A stretch of 48,719 nt of DNA. Origin: Streptomyces sp. SM11 (GTDB taxonomy: Bacteria; Actinomycetota; Actinomycetes; Streptomycetales; Streptomycetaceae). Numbering within the stretch: position 1 is the stretch's first letter; each line of letters opens with the position of its first letter. Positions 15,253 through 22,824 of the stretch are shown here, piece by piece. The stretch lies in the NCBI RefSeq assembly GCF_002910905.1, contig NZ_NEUE01000151.1:1-48719 (forward strand), given 5' to 3'. The position numbers were made by a program, and so were the translations under genes. The notes below the pieces were generated by a model. It had not been told where the DNA came from, did not search any database, and saw nothing but the letters and a program-made list of their open reading frames with translations.

Positions 15253-16497
15253 CTACCTAGAGATTATCGAATCTACGGACCGAAAATCTTCGTCTAGAGG
15301 CACTCTCGAAGGGGGGAGCGTCGTGATTAGAACCTCCTCAGCCGCTCCTCGCCCCTGACGGGCGGAAGCTGTATACCGAAGGGACACGACGCGCTTCGTG
15401 ATTCTCCACTGTTTAACCCCGAGAAGTTCTCTTTCGGTCACGCTGGGCGTCATTTGATCTGCGGCATACAGAAAACGACTCTGCAACAACTCTGGTTTGG
15501 CGTCGTAAGACAGAACCCACCGAAACTGCATTCTTCGAGTAAGATAGTCGGCAAGCCTGTAATGCATAAGATTGTCGGACCAGTGCAAATCTTCGACAGG
15601 TGCACCAACTCGGTGATGCATATCGAACGACTTCTGGTAAAGCTTCTCAGACTTTTCCAGGTATGGCGGGTCTAGATAGGCGACCACACGATCCGGGATT
15701 AGGTCTGCATACCATTCCGGAACGTCGGCCAGCGTATCCTTCCAATCCTTACACCAAACATCTACTAGCCGATTCGTGTCGTAGAGATGTCCTACGTAAC
15801 GGATACGATCAGACAGTGCATCGACATTGAAGCGACACCCTATGCCGTAGGCAGATTCCTGCTTTCGGCCGCCAATTGGCCCTGCACTTCCGTGCAGAAT
15901 CCCAGAGAATGTAGTGCGATTAAGAAAAAGGCATTTCATTGCTGTTTCAAACCGGGCGGATGATTCAGACATTCCCGGAGACGGCGCCCAAGCGCGCCAA
16001 TAATCCCAACGACTTAGAGCAATATTTCCACCCTTGGCAACATACCTTTCATGTTCCTCGACCATCCTGCCGACAAAGTTTTCCGTCTCAGCTGCAGCAA
16101 CCTGCCAAAATGCAGCCACAAGAGGATCGGCATCTGCGAGAAGAATTCGGTTAACTACCCCGGCACCCACGAGTCGCAGCGATGTGGAGGCTCCGCCAGC
16201 AAACGGTTCCACGAGAAGATCGATTTTCCCGACTTGCGAGGAACCTCTAGCCGCGCCAATCAGATTGCCAATAAGGCTCGAAAGTCCTGTTTTAGCACCG
16301 GGATACCTTAGAGGGGTCTGGTATCTCCCCTTCGCAAGCGGGTGCGACAGTGGGCGAATCGCCTTCCCTGCTGTCACTCGACCCGAAATGCTCCGCGGTG
16401 CACTAGGGATGACCACTAGGCGATTTGGCAACCTTGGGGACTGGATGGGCAATTCGGGTCGAACCCCAATATTGCCTGGCGAACCGTCCAAGCTCAT
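15253..16497 (-). CDS. D12-class DNA adenine N6-methyltransferase
   Basis: This 414-aa protein has the motif order of Dam-like D12 methyltransferases. RYPGAK (64-69, motif X) is followed by LVEPFAGGAST (95-105, motif I, AdoMet binding). FLNRTTFSG (about 190-198) comes next, then YLDPPYL (274-280, catalytic DPPY, motif IV). It would transfer a methyl group to adenine N6 in a specific sequence. The first 55 residues are an extra basic extension. GGGAGGGG precedes the ATG. It is the third gene of a HerA-NurA-MTase operon; the NurA stop is 25 bases upstream. GC content and codon third positions drop relative to the conjugation genes, suggesting separate acquisition. Confidence 0.9.
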   Translation of the reverse strand: MSLDGSPGNIGVRPELPIQSPRLPNRLVVIPSAPRSISGRVTAGKAIRPLSHPLAKGRYQTPLRYPGAKTGLSSLIGNLIGAARGSSQVGKIDLLVEPFAGGASTSLRLVGAGVVNRILLADADPLVAAFWQVAAAETENFVGRMVEEHERYVAKGGNIALSRWDYWRAWAPSPGMSESSARFETAMKCLFLNRTTFSGILHGSAGPIGGRKQESAYGIGCRFNVDALSDRIRYVGHLYDTNRLVDVWCKDWKDTLADVPEWYADLIPDRVVAYLDPPYLEKSEKLYQKSFDMHHRVGAPVEDLHWSDNLMHYRLADYLTRRMQFRWVLSYDAKPELLQSRFLYAADQMTPSVTERELLGVKQWRITKRVVSLRYTASARQGRGAAEEVLITTLPPSRVPLDEDFRSVDSIISR

Positions 16498-16522
16498 CCA
16501 GCCCCTCCCGCGAGCTTCATTT

Positions 16523-17902
16523 TTAAGACTTCGGCATGCTTCCCAAGCCTAGCTTGTGCTCCGCAACCAACCGCAGCACGTCAGTTCCGACACCGATCGG
16601 GAACGCTGCCTTCCCATGGGCTACGGCAACAGGAATGATGCCATCCTGGTACATCGACGATCCCGTGCGGTCCACCACATCGAGGATCGCAGGCAGAGTC
16701 GGATACCCGTCCGGGCCCGGCAGTCCACCCGACGAGTCGTATGCCGCACCTGCAACCGGCATCACCGTAGGAACGACGACCCGACCATCCTTAGCCCGGT
16801 AAACGAACTTGCGTCCCCAATACGTTTCCTTACCGTAGCCGGCAGGGTTTTCCGAATTAGTGACTACCTTTACAACGTCCTGGTCGCAGATGAGCAAGTC
16901 GCCAGGCTTAAGAACGTCGTGGCGGGCGAGCTGCCGTGCGTAGTCCACCATCGCGCCGGACTTTTCGAGCCCGCAGACGTAGGGCCCATCCCCTGGCGTA
17001 GTTGCCGCCATTGCCTGAAAGTACTCTTGTGCCCGCCCACGCAACTTAGCCGGTGGCCCATACATGGCCAGGGGCCCATCTACGATGAACAGCGTTGAAC
17101 ATAGCAGGTCATCCCGCGACTGCTCCCACAACAAGCTAGTGAGTCCTACTAGCACGAGAAGCTCCAACACTGACATGAGGCGGCCGAGGGCCGACTCATT
17201 ACTTCCTTCCTCCATAACTTCTTCGTGGATGCGAAGGACATCAGTCGGGTAAAGAACCTCTTGACAAACAGGACAACTGGCGCCTCGGGCAGGGACTGGC
17301 ACGTCTTGGGCGGTACACGCACTCGCGGGGCAGTTGACCGGGAGGTGTCTTGCAGGCTTCCCCGGCGCTCCGTGCAGCAGGAACAGGAGATCCAGAAGTG
17401 ACTGGTCTAGCCTATTGACCTCGACCTTCTTAGCTCGGAATATGCGGTCGAGGTTTTCACGCCACGATGTGTCAATGCCAATGTCTGCCCGAGTGTAGGC
17501 GCCGGCCACCGGGAGGTCGAGAGAGACAAGAGCTGTGTTGACTGCATTCTCTATGGCCACAGGGTCAACAAAGCGTGCAGCTTTTTGAGTCTCCATAGCA
17601 GCGAGGTCCACGTACGCAGCTGCTGCCTGGGCATAGCCGTAGACGACTGACGGCAGGCCATCCCGAACCTGCTCGGTCACACGAGATCCATCGATCGCAA
17701 TAGCAGAAGATAGCTGAGGGGCCCCTGTGGAGAACGCGATCTCGCCAGCTCGTTTTACCTTCGGCTCCAACCAGCCCAGGTCGCCTAGGTGCTCCGCGGG
17801 CACGTAGAAACTCGACTTGTCGGCCAGTGCCCGCATCGCTGCGTTCGTGTGTCCCACACGAGAAGCTCGCTCGTATGATCCATTCACAGTTTCGTACGGC
17901 AT
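16523..17902 (-). CDS. NurA-like nuclease with Cys4 insertion
   Basis: The 459-aa protein has NurA features. Motif AIDGSR (69-74; D71 is the expected metal ligand) starts the RNase H-like fold. A second strand reads LFIVDGPLAMYG (271-282; D275). A late LLICDQDVV (337-345) and the C-terminal IPVAVAHGK follow. NurA is a 5'-3' exo- and endonuclease that works with the HerA translocase. Unusual for the family, a metal-ribbon-like C191-x4-C196-x13-C210-x2-C213 sits in the middle, before a helical hydrophobic stretch (LLVLVGLTSLLW). Start ATG 17902, with AGGGGA overlapping the HerA stop 8 bases away, so translation is coupled. Confidence 0.82.
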   Translation of the reverse strand: MPYETVNGSYERASRVGHTNAAMRALADKSSFYVPAEHLGDLGWLEPKVKRAGEIAFSTGAPQLSSAIAIDGSRVTEQVRDGLPSVVYGYAQAAAAYVDLAAMETQKAARFVDPVAIENAVNTALVSLDLPVAGAYTRADIGIDTSWRENLDRIFRAKKVEVNRLDQSLLDLLFLLHGAPGKPARHLPVNCPASACTAQDVPVPARGASCPVCQEVLYPTDVLRIHEEVMEEGSNESALGRLMSVLELLVLVGLTSLLWEQSRDDLLCSTLFIVDGPLAMYGPPAKLRGRAQEYFQAMAATTPGDGPYVCGLEKSGAMVDYARQLARHDVLKPGDLLICDQDVVKVVTNSENPAGYGKETYWGRKFVYRAKDGRVVVPTVMPVAGAAYDSSGGLPGPDGYPTLPAILDVVDRTGSSMYQDGIIPVAVAHGKAAFPIGVGTDVLRLVAEHKLGLGSMPKS

Positions 17903-17910
17903 CGCGTCCC

Positions 17911-19977
17911 CTACGCCTTCCGCGGAGCGGGGACAAGCGCGGCGTCCCCTGCCGCGGCCCTTGCTTCGTTCACAAGGGCCAAGTCGTACCTGTCGATCTG
18001 TACTGGAACTACAAAAGGAGAGGAAAGCGTCTTGAGACGCACGTACCCCCGGTCCTCCGACGAGATGATTGCCTGAGCGAATGCAGCGAAGTCGTAGAAC
18101 TTGGAAAGTTCTTGTACTTCCTTGGTGTTGTTGAGGTGAGCAACCACCCAGTTAGCCGTGTTTGCCTTTACCTGGTGGGCAACTCCCGACACCTCCTGAG
18201 TGGCATAAGTCATGCCAATGTTGAGTTTAGCTGCCTCCTTGGCAAGCTTGACCCATACATCGTTATCGTCCTTGTACTTGTCCGACGAGAACAAGTTATG
18301 CGCTTCCTCCAGCATCACCTGGATGGACGGCGGATTATCACCTGAAGTGAAAACCGACGTCTGCTTAGCCAGAAGACGCCGCGTGATGCTCTCAGAGAGG
18401 GTCTTAACGATCGGCGGTGAGCCTACGTGAAGGTCAACAATAACGATCTTCCCCTCGGTCAGGTGGGTGTAGATCTCCTCAGATGGGTCAGCTTGGGTGG
18501 CCTCATTGTGGAAGTCGTTGAGGTCCAAAAGGTTTCGCCACCCGCGGACGTTACCGGATTGGCCAGTCTGTCCAGTGTAAATCGGCTCCGTCGACGTCCA
18601 GCGGACGTCATCACAGAATTCTTCAGCTTCCACATTTCCGGATGACCGCAGCGCAATAATTGCGTCAACCACAGGCCGGATGTTCGGGCCCTTCACAGAG
18701 AAGGAGCGCGAACCCGCGGGAGTGAAGTAGTCAGTGCCGGTCTTGTTGGTGATAGCTTCTCGCAGCTCTTTCTTAATGGAAAGAAGTACGGAGAAGGGGT
18801 ACGTATTGCCAGCGTTGTACTTCGGTAGCGTAAAATTCGCGCGAATCAGAGACGCGTACAAAATGAGGCGCCCTCGCTGCGCACGCGTCGTCTCACCATA
18901 GTTTCCAGGAACATCATTAAAGCGAGTGACAGCGAAGTCATTGATGTACCCGGCTGAACCGTCAGAACGCAGCTTATCGGCAATCAACCCTTGCACGGCC
19001 CCAACCTGGGCAGGATCGAAGAAATTGATCCCGAGCGGCCGCACGTGCGAGGCCGACCCGTCCGCCCCGAACTTGAAGATGCGGACGTGCTTGTCACCAA
19101 TGGCAGCAATCTCTGTGCCATCCTGGGTGTTTGGGTTAGCGTATTCCCCCTGCGGATCAAAGATCAGCTGACCAATGGGCTTACCACCCTGCGCCCGTTG
19201 CCTTTCAGACACTGCGAATGTGCGGGCAATGATGATCTTAGCCGTGTTCGACTTGCCCATTCGTGTCATGCCGAGCAGGCCCGTTTTGGTGCCGATGAAG
19301 TCATGGATGTTAATCATGACCGCGGAATCGTCCTGACCCGCAACCTTGGCACGTCGCCTGGTGGCCGAGTAGCGAACTGACCCGATCCGCACCTGTTCAA
19401 CGTCACGATCCGACGGCTTCAGATACGAGGCGATCTCGGAAAGTCCATCTCCGATGGGCTTCAAAACTCGGTATGTTGATGTCGCGTAGAAGTTGTCAAC
19501 ATCGGAGCCAAATTCAAGACGCTTACGTCCATCGACGTCGGCCTCATAGAAGGTACCGAGAATACGGCAGCGCAGCCCAGTGAAGGAAACTCGGTTCTTA
19601 GTAAACGGATCAAGGTTTACGTCGAGGACGACCGACGGTGACGCGTCCCCATTATTAGAGAGTGCCGCTCTCAGCGCTTCCTCACGAACTGCATGGAGAT
19701 CAGATTCCATTGCAAGCGAGGCAGTGCCATCAACGCGCAGAAGCAGGATCTCGTCATCGTCACGCGAGTCGCCATCGATATCACGCGCCGTTGCCAACAG
19801 AAACGTGAATTGCGGGATACCTCCAGCTTCAAACTTCCATTTATCATGGGTCAGGACGATCGCCTCGCTGTAGTCGAGCCGATGGACGGCACCGATGCGC
19901 ATGGAGCGATCTTTTGCGAGCAGCGTAGATTCAAGCAGGGCACCAGCCCCAACGCCGGGAAACAGCGAGACAGACAT
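17911..19977 (-). CDS. HerA-like FtsK-superfamily DNA translocase
   Basis: This 688-aa protein starts with a HAS-barrel-like N-terminal region (about 1-210). A DUF87/HerA ATPase core follows, with Walker A GMTRMGKS (236-243) and the strand LIFDPQGEY. Walker B is IQVMLEEAHNLF (E557 and E558 near the end of the strand). TYATQEVSGV corresponds to the sensor that often reads ATQ in HerA. HerA hexamers push DNA into the NurA nuclease for resection or degradation. Extra sequence between the Walker motifs suggests an embedded accessory module. GGGGAGGA precedes the ATG. It leads the operon with NurA and the methyltransferase; the 570-bp gap upstream must hold its promoter. Confidence 0.85.
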   Translation of the reverse strand: MSVSLFPGVGAGALLESTLLAKDRSMRIGAVHRLDYSEAIVLTHDKWKFEAGGIPQFTFLLATARDIDGDSRDDDEILLLRVDGTASLAMESDLHAVREEALRAALSNNGDASPSVVLDVNLDPFTKNRVSFTGLRCRILGTFYEADVDGRKRLEFGSDVDNFYATSTYRVLKPIGDGLSEIASYLKPSDRDVEQVRIGSVRYSATRRRAKVAGQDDSAVMINIHDFIGTKTGLLGMTRMGKSNTAKIIIARTFAVSERQRAQGGKPIGQLIFDPQGEYANPNTQDGTEIAAIGDKHVRIFKFGADGSASHVRPLGINFFDPAQVGAVQGLIADKLRSDGSAGYINDFAVTRFNDVPGNYGETTRAQRGRLILYASLIRANFTLPKYNAGNTYPFSVLLSIKKELREAITNKTGTDYFTPAGSRSFSVKGPNIRPVVDAIIALRSSGNVEAEEFCDDVRWTSTEPIYTGQTGQSGNVRGWRNLLDLNDFHNEATQADPSEEIYTHLTEGKIVIVDLHVGSPPIVKTLSESITRRLLAKQTSVFTSGDNPPSIQVMLEEAHNLFSSDKYKDDNDVWVKLAKEAAKLNIGMTYATQEVSGVAHQVKANTANWVVAHLNNTKEVQELSKFYDFAAFAQAIISSEDRGYVRLKTLSSPFVVPVQIDRYDLALVNEARAAAGDAALVPAPRKA

Positions 19978-20545
19978 TCTTCCTCCCCTGAAGGATGCGT
20001 GTGGATGGAGTTTGTCACACTTGGCACACCTCTTTAAGGGAATCAGCAGATGAAACGTTCAGCTCTCAGGGCTGGGTGGCTGAAAAATGACAGAATGGCT
20101 GGAATAAGCCTCCGCCGGTCGTATCCATGGTTGGCAATCGTGCACACCACACGTTGGACCTAGCTCACAGGCGCACAGCCAGGGCGTGGTGGCTGAAGCG
20201 TCGGACTCCTCTTTACGGTGGCTGCCTGGATCGTGCTTCGGTGCGTCGCACATACGCCTTCCAGACGCTAGCGCTGTGTAGAAGCCTCGCTCGGGTCAGG
20301 AGTTACCTGACCTCTTGGTAGGGGGTTCGGAGTGGCATCTCAATCCAGGTGCGGCGCACGCACCACGGCCGGCACAGCGTGCCGGAACCTTGCAGTGGTT
20401 GGCACGTCTCGCTGTGCGAAGCATCAGGGCCCCTGGTCGGCCTACGGAGTCGCACAACGCAAAGAGAAGGAAGCTAAGGCGAAGAAGCGCAAGATCCGCA
20501 AGAAGCGGTAGGTGCTGACACTGGGCCTCGGGAGGCAGTCGGCGC
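19978..20545. other. Gap between herA and the right end of E1
   Basis: No convincing gene. It should contain the minus-strand promoter for herA. A possible 38-codon reading frame from GTG 20395 to TAG 20511 ends in a very basic tail (KEKEAKAKKRKIRKKR). It has no ribosome-binding site and may be a decayed gene end. Confidence 0.4.
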
Positions 20546-20563
20546 AGTCTCATCCGTAGTCTC
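20546..20563 (+). repeat. Integrase arm-type site, right end of E1
   Basis: AGTCTCATCCGTAGTCTC differs at two positions from 1808-1825 near the left end. It lies about 100 bp from att core 2. The pairing of the two ends supports E1 as one unit between core copies 1 and 2. Confidence 0.6.
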
Positions 20564-20660
20564 GTTCACAGCCGTACGCGGTCGTTCATCTTCCCGAAGA
20601 GCCCGGCTGTGACCTGCCACGTGGACGCGTACGAACCAGGTCGAACGCGGTCGTGCAGAG

Positions 20661-20738
20661 TTGGAAAGCGTGTTGGGGGCAACCCCTCACGAGTTCGAAT
20701 CTCGTATCCTCCGCCATTGCTCTCACCGGGCAATACGT
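20661..20738 (+). repeat. Attachment core copy 2 (E1/E2 junction)
   Basis: Same 78 bp as at 1688-1765. Upstream sequence does not supply the 5' half of a tRNA (no GGAGGAT acceptor strand or D-arm), so this is an attachment site and not a second tRNA gene. Confidence 0.95.
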
Positions 20739-20776
20739 TGAAGGGCCCCACCGCTTGCGGTGGGGCCCTTCGGCGT
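20735..20776. terminator. Terminator hairpin between core 2 and int2
   Basis: The inverted repeat has a 14-bp perfect centre (20740-20753 with 20758-20771) and tetraloop CTTG; with two wobble pairs it reaches 19 bp. Compared with the hairpin at 1762-1803, an A has become G and its partner T has become C, so pairing is kept. Confidence 0.75.
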
Positions 20777-20780
20777 TGTC

Positions 20781-22058
20781 TCAGCCTTCGTTGTTCTGGT
20801 CTTTGTCCATAGGGGCGTTCGGTGCGGGCCCCCAGATGGCGTCCGCGATCTTCTGCGCCACCTCCTTCAGCATGGCATCGGGCACGTGCAGGTACCGGGC
20901 ACGCATCCGCGAGGACGTGCCTGCCTCCCAGCCCATGATCTGGTCGATCACACGGTCCGGGATGCCCAGCAGCATGAGGACGGTGGCAGCGGTGTGACGG
21001 GCGTCATGCAGCCGCGCGTCACGTACCCCGGCGTCCTCCAGCAGCCTCTTCCAATCGTGGTAGTCGGTGTTCGGGCTGAGCGGCCCGCCGAGCGGCTTCG
21101 TGAACACGTAGTCCGACTCGGTCCACAGGTTGCCGGCGGTCTTGCGCTCCCGCGCCTGGACCTCCTTGTGTTTGCGCAGCATCACGACCAGAGGGCCCGG
21201 CAGGGGCACCGCACGACGGCCGGCGCGCGACTTGGTGTTCTTCGTCTCGCGCCGCACCTGCTTACGGTCCGGGCAGTACCCGGCTTTCCGGCCGCAGGGG
21301 GCTGCCTCCTTGCACCCGTGCTCGTACTTAGGGCGCAGCCGGTTCCGGCGAAGCTTCAGGTACTCGTGGTCCAGGTCCACATCGACCCAGCGCAGCCCCA
21401 GCGTCTCCCCCTGCCGAAGGCCGAGCGCCAACGCCAACATCCAACGGGCGCTGTTGCGTCGCTTGTTCACCTCGATCAGCAGACTCTGTACCTCTTCGAC
21501 CGAGTAGGGCTCGATCTCCTCCTCCGGCTCCTCCACCCGTGGCGGCTTGGCCAGAGCGGCGGCGTTCTTCGCGGCGTGGCCACGGCGGACCGCCTCCCCG
21601 AAGGCAGTACGGGCGGTCCGGTGTGCCTGGTGGGCAGTGGCTGCCTTACTGCCGTTCTTCTGCATCCGGCGGTAAAGGCTCTCCAGGTGTTCCGGCTCCA
21701 GGCGGTCGACGCGGTGTTTGCCGATGCCAGGTACGAGGTGCACGCGAACCGCGACCTCGTACCCGTCATAGGTGTTCTCGCTGACGACGTCCTTGGCGAT
21801 GTTCTCGACCCAGTGCCACAGCCACTTCTCGACTGTCCACAGCTTGCCGGGCTGCTGTGCAGTTCCCTGGTCGCGCTGCTTCTCAAGTCGTTGCACCTCG
21901 GCCTTTAGCGCGCCTTCGTCGGGGCGCGTGATGTGCCTGCGGTAGGGCTCGCCGTTGTCCTTGTATCCCATCGGCACCCGGGCGTGCCAACGGCCGTCCT
22001 TGCCGAAGTAGACGGCTGTTTCGCCGTTCGCTCGGCGCGTGCGCTTCTTCTCCGCCAC
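20781..22058 (-). CDS. int: Tyrosine site-specific integrase of E2
   Basis: The 425-aa protein is collinear with int1 and int3. Its core-binding domain includes ATAHQAHRTARTAF, and the catalytic residues lie in LALGLRQGE (R), TKSRAGRR (K), RLHDARHTA (H, R), MGW and ARYLHV (Tyr). The cysteine insertion here is HGC-x5-C-x6-C. It should catalyse recombination between cores 2 and 3, and cores are identical, so it may also act on copy 1. Its C-terminal codons (MDKDQNNEG) overlap the left arm-type site. The ATG at 22058 lies 76 bases after the xis2 stop. Confidence 0.95.
   Translation of the reverse strand: MAEKKRTRRANGETAVYFGKDGRWHARVPMGYKDNGEPYRRHITRPDEGALKAEVQRLEKQRDQGTAQQPGKLWTVEKWLWHWVENIAKDVVSENTYDGYEVAVRVHLVPGIGKHRVDRLEPEHLESLYRRMQKNGSKAATAHQAHRTARTAFGEAVRRGHAAKNAAALAKPPRVEEPEEEIEPYSVEEVQSLLIEVNKRRNSARWMLALALGLRQGETLGLRWVDVDLDHEYLKLRRNRLRPKYEHGCKEAAPCGRKAGYCPDRKQVRRETKNTKSRAGRRAVPLPGPLVVMLRKHKEVQARERKTAGNLWTESDYVFTKPLGGPLSPNTDYHDWKRLLEDAGVRDARLHDARHTAATVLMLLGIPDRVIDQIMGWEAGTSSRMRARYLHVPDAMLKEVAQKIADAIWGPAPNAPMDKDQNNEG
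20789..20809 (+). repeat. Integrase arm-type site, left end of E2
   Basis: This 21-base stretch matches 38189-38209 at 19 of 21 positions; the shared end is TCTTTGTCCA. It lies inside the last codons of int2. The repeat at the opposite end of E2 lies about 100 bp before core 3, mirroring the E1 arrangement. Confidence 0.6.
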
Positions 22059-22134
22059 TGGCGGACTCCTTCGAGTTCAGGTGTGAGCACGGGACGCCAC
22101 CCGGTTGGGGGTGGCGTCCCATGTGTGGGGTGGT

Positions 22135-22362
22135 TCAGGCGGCGTGTTGCTCAGCACGGCGGCGTGCGAGGTACGCGGCCGGGGCGTCGGCGGGGACGCG
22201 GCGGAGGGTGCCGATCGTCAGCGACTCCAGGGCCCCGGAGCGGATGAGGGCGAAGCAGGTGGTTCGGCCGACGCGGAGGCGGCGGGCTGCTTCTTCGACG
22301 GTGAGCAGGATCAGGGTCGGGTCATCTGCCGCGCGGGATGCGGCTGCATGGAGGTGAGGCAC
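22135..22362 (-). CDS. xis: Excisionase / helix-turn-helix protein of E2
   Basis: The 75-aa MerR-like excisionase has TVEEAARRLRVGRTTCFALI at about 21-40 and the basic wing GTLRRVPADAPAAYL. The start is a GTG at 22362 with AAGGAG at good spacing; no in-frame ATG is available nearby. Role and position as for the E1 xis. The iteron cluster lies immediately upstream, so Xis or Rep could compete for that DNA. Confidence 0.88.
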   Translation of the reverse strand: MPHLHAAASRAADDPTLILLTVEEAARRLRVGRTTCFALIRSGALESLTIGTLRRVPADAPAAYLARRRAEQHAA

Positions 22363-22417
22363 GGACTCGCTCCTTGGCGGTGAGGTACTGGCGAATGTGT
22401 CCGAGGCTGTGATCTCT

Positions 22418-22634
22418 GCGTCACCACGTCATCCGCGTCACTCTTGGCCGCTGACCTGCGGTGACGTGGTGACGCAGCCAGTTGGAGGTGCGTCATCGGT
22501 GACGCAGGCGTGCGTCATGGGGTGGTGAGGGGTGACGCAGATGACGCGGGGTGACGCAGCCGAAGCCGTCCTGCGTCACCTCGATAACCGCAGCTCAAGG
22601 GCTATTTCGGGCCCCGTGGTGACGCGGGTGACGC
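22418..22634. repeat. Iteron cluster, candidate replication origin of E2
   Basis: Twelve exact copies of TGACGC or its complement lie in 217 bp; most forward copies extend to GGTGACGCAG. Start positions are 22418, 22435, 22470, 22490, 22500, 22512, 22533, 22542, 22552, 22573, 22620 and 22629, in mixed orientation. They sit between rep and xis and next to an AT-rich tract. This is the classic look of an iteron origin bound by an initiator. Confidence 0.72.
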
Positions 22635-22640
22635 AGCCTT

Positions 22641-22662
22641 CCCTTTCTTAAGAAAAAAGAGA
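22641..22662. other. AT-rich tract beside the iterons (possible unwinding element)
   Basis: CCCTTTCTTAAGAAAAAAGA is strikingly A+T-rich for this genome and partly palindromic around TTAA. Adjacent iterons suggest a DNA-unwinding element. On the minus strand its TTTTTTC run could alternatively be the T-tract of the rep terminator. Confidence 0.45.
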
Positions 22663-22750
22663 GGGGGTGTCTGTTGTGGTGTGGTGCTGCTTCGGGAGTG
22701 AAGTGGGGAGCCGCTTCGCGGCGCGACCTTCGGGCGGCGTTCCGCCGAAC

Positions 22751-22807
22751 AGCAAGAGGAGCACGCCCCCCGTTTGGGCGGTGGTGCTCCTCTTGCTTGT
22801 CCGTACC
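22751..22807 (-). terminator. Terminator hairpin after rep of E2
   Basis: Perfect 14-bp arms AGCAAGAGGAGCAC (22751-22764) and complement (22794-22807), with extra GCCC/GGGC pairing inside. It begins 17 bases past the rep stop codon at 22825, so it probably ends the replication operon and separates it from xis-int. Confidence 0.72.
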
Positions 22808-22824
22808 CGGGTGGTCGGTGAGGG

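Larger units (their letters stand above)
1688..20738. mobile_element. E1: AICE-type integrative conjugative element
   Basis: The element is flanked by core copies 1 and 2. On the minus strand it encodes in one direction accessory and spread-like proteins, a GGDEF protein, Tra (FtsK type), a primase-polymerase, a P4-type helicase, Xis and Int. Regulators of XRE, Nudix, HD and GntR type follow. A lower-GC cargo of HerA, NurA and DNA methyltransferase genes lies at the distal end. Matching arm-type repeats (1808-1825 and 20546-20563) confirm that the two ends belong together. Transfer would be of double-stranded DNA through Tra. Confidence 0.88.

Noticed and set aside
15253..16497. Reading the methyltransferase alone as an orphan Dam
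   Set aside because: It is in one operon with HerA and NurA genes with short gaps, so a joint function is more likely.
20395..20511. 38-codon basic reading frame near the end of E1
   Set aside because: No ribosome-binding site and no recognisable family; mentioned only in the gap entry.
20653..20714. Second and third tRNA-Ser genes at cores 2 and 3
   Set aside because: Only the 3' part is present; no acceptor 5' strand or D-arm precedes the core, so these are attachment sites.
22418..22634. CRISPR array from the repeated GTGACGCAG
   Set aside because: The repeats are too short, have mixed orientation and irregular spacing, and there are no cas genes; iterons fit better.
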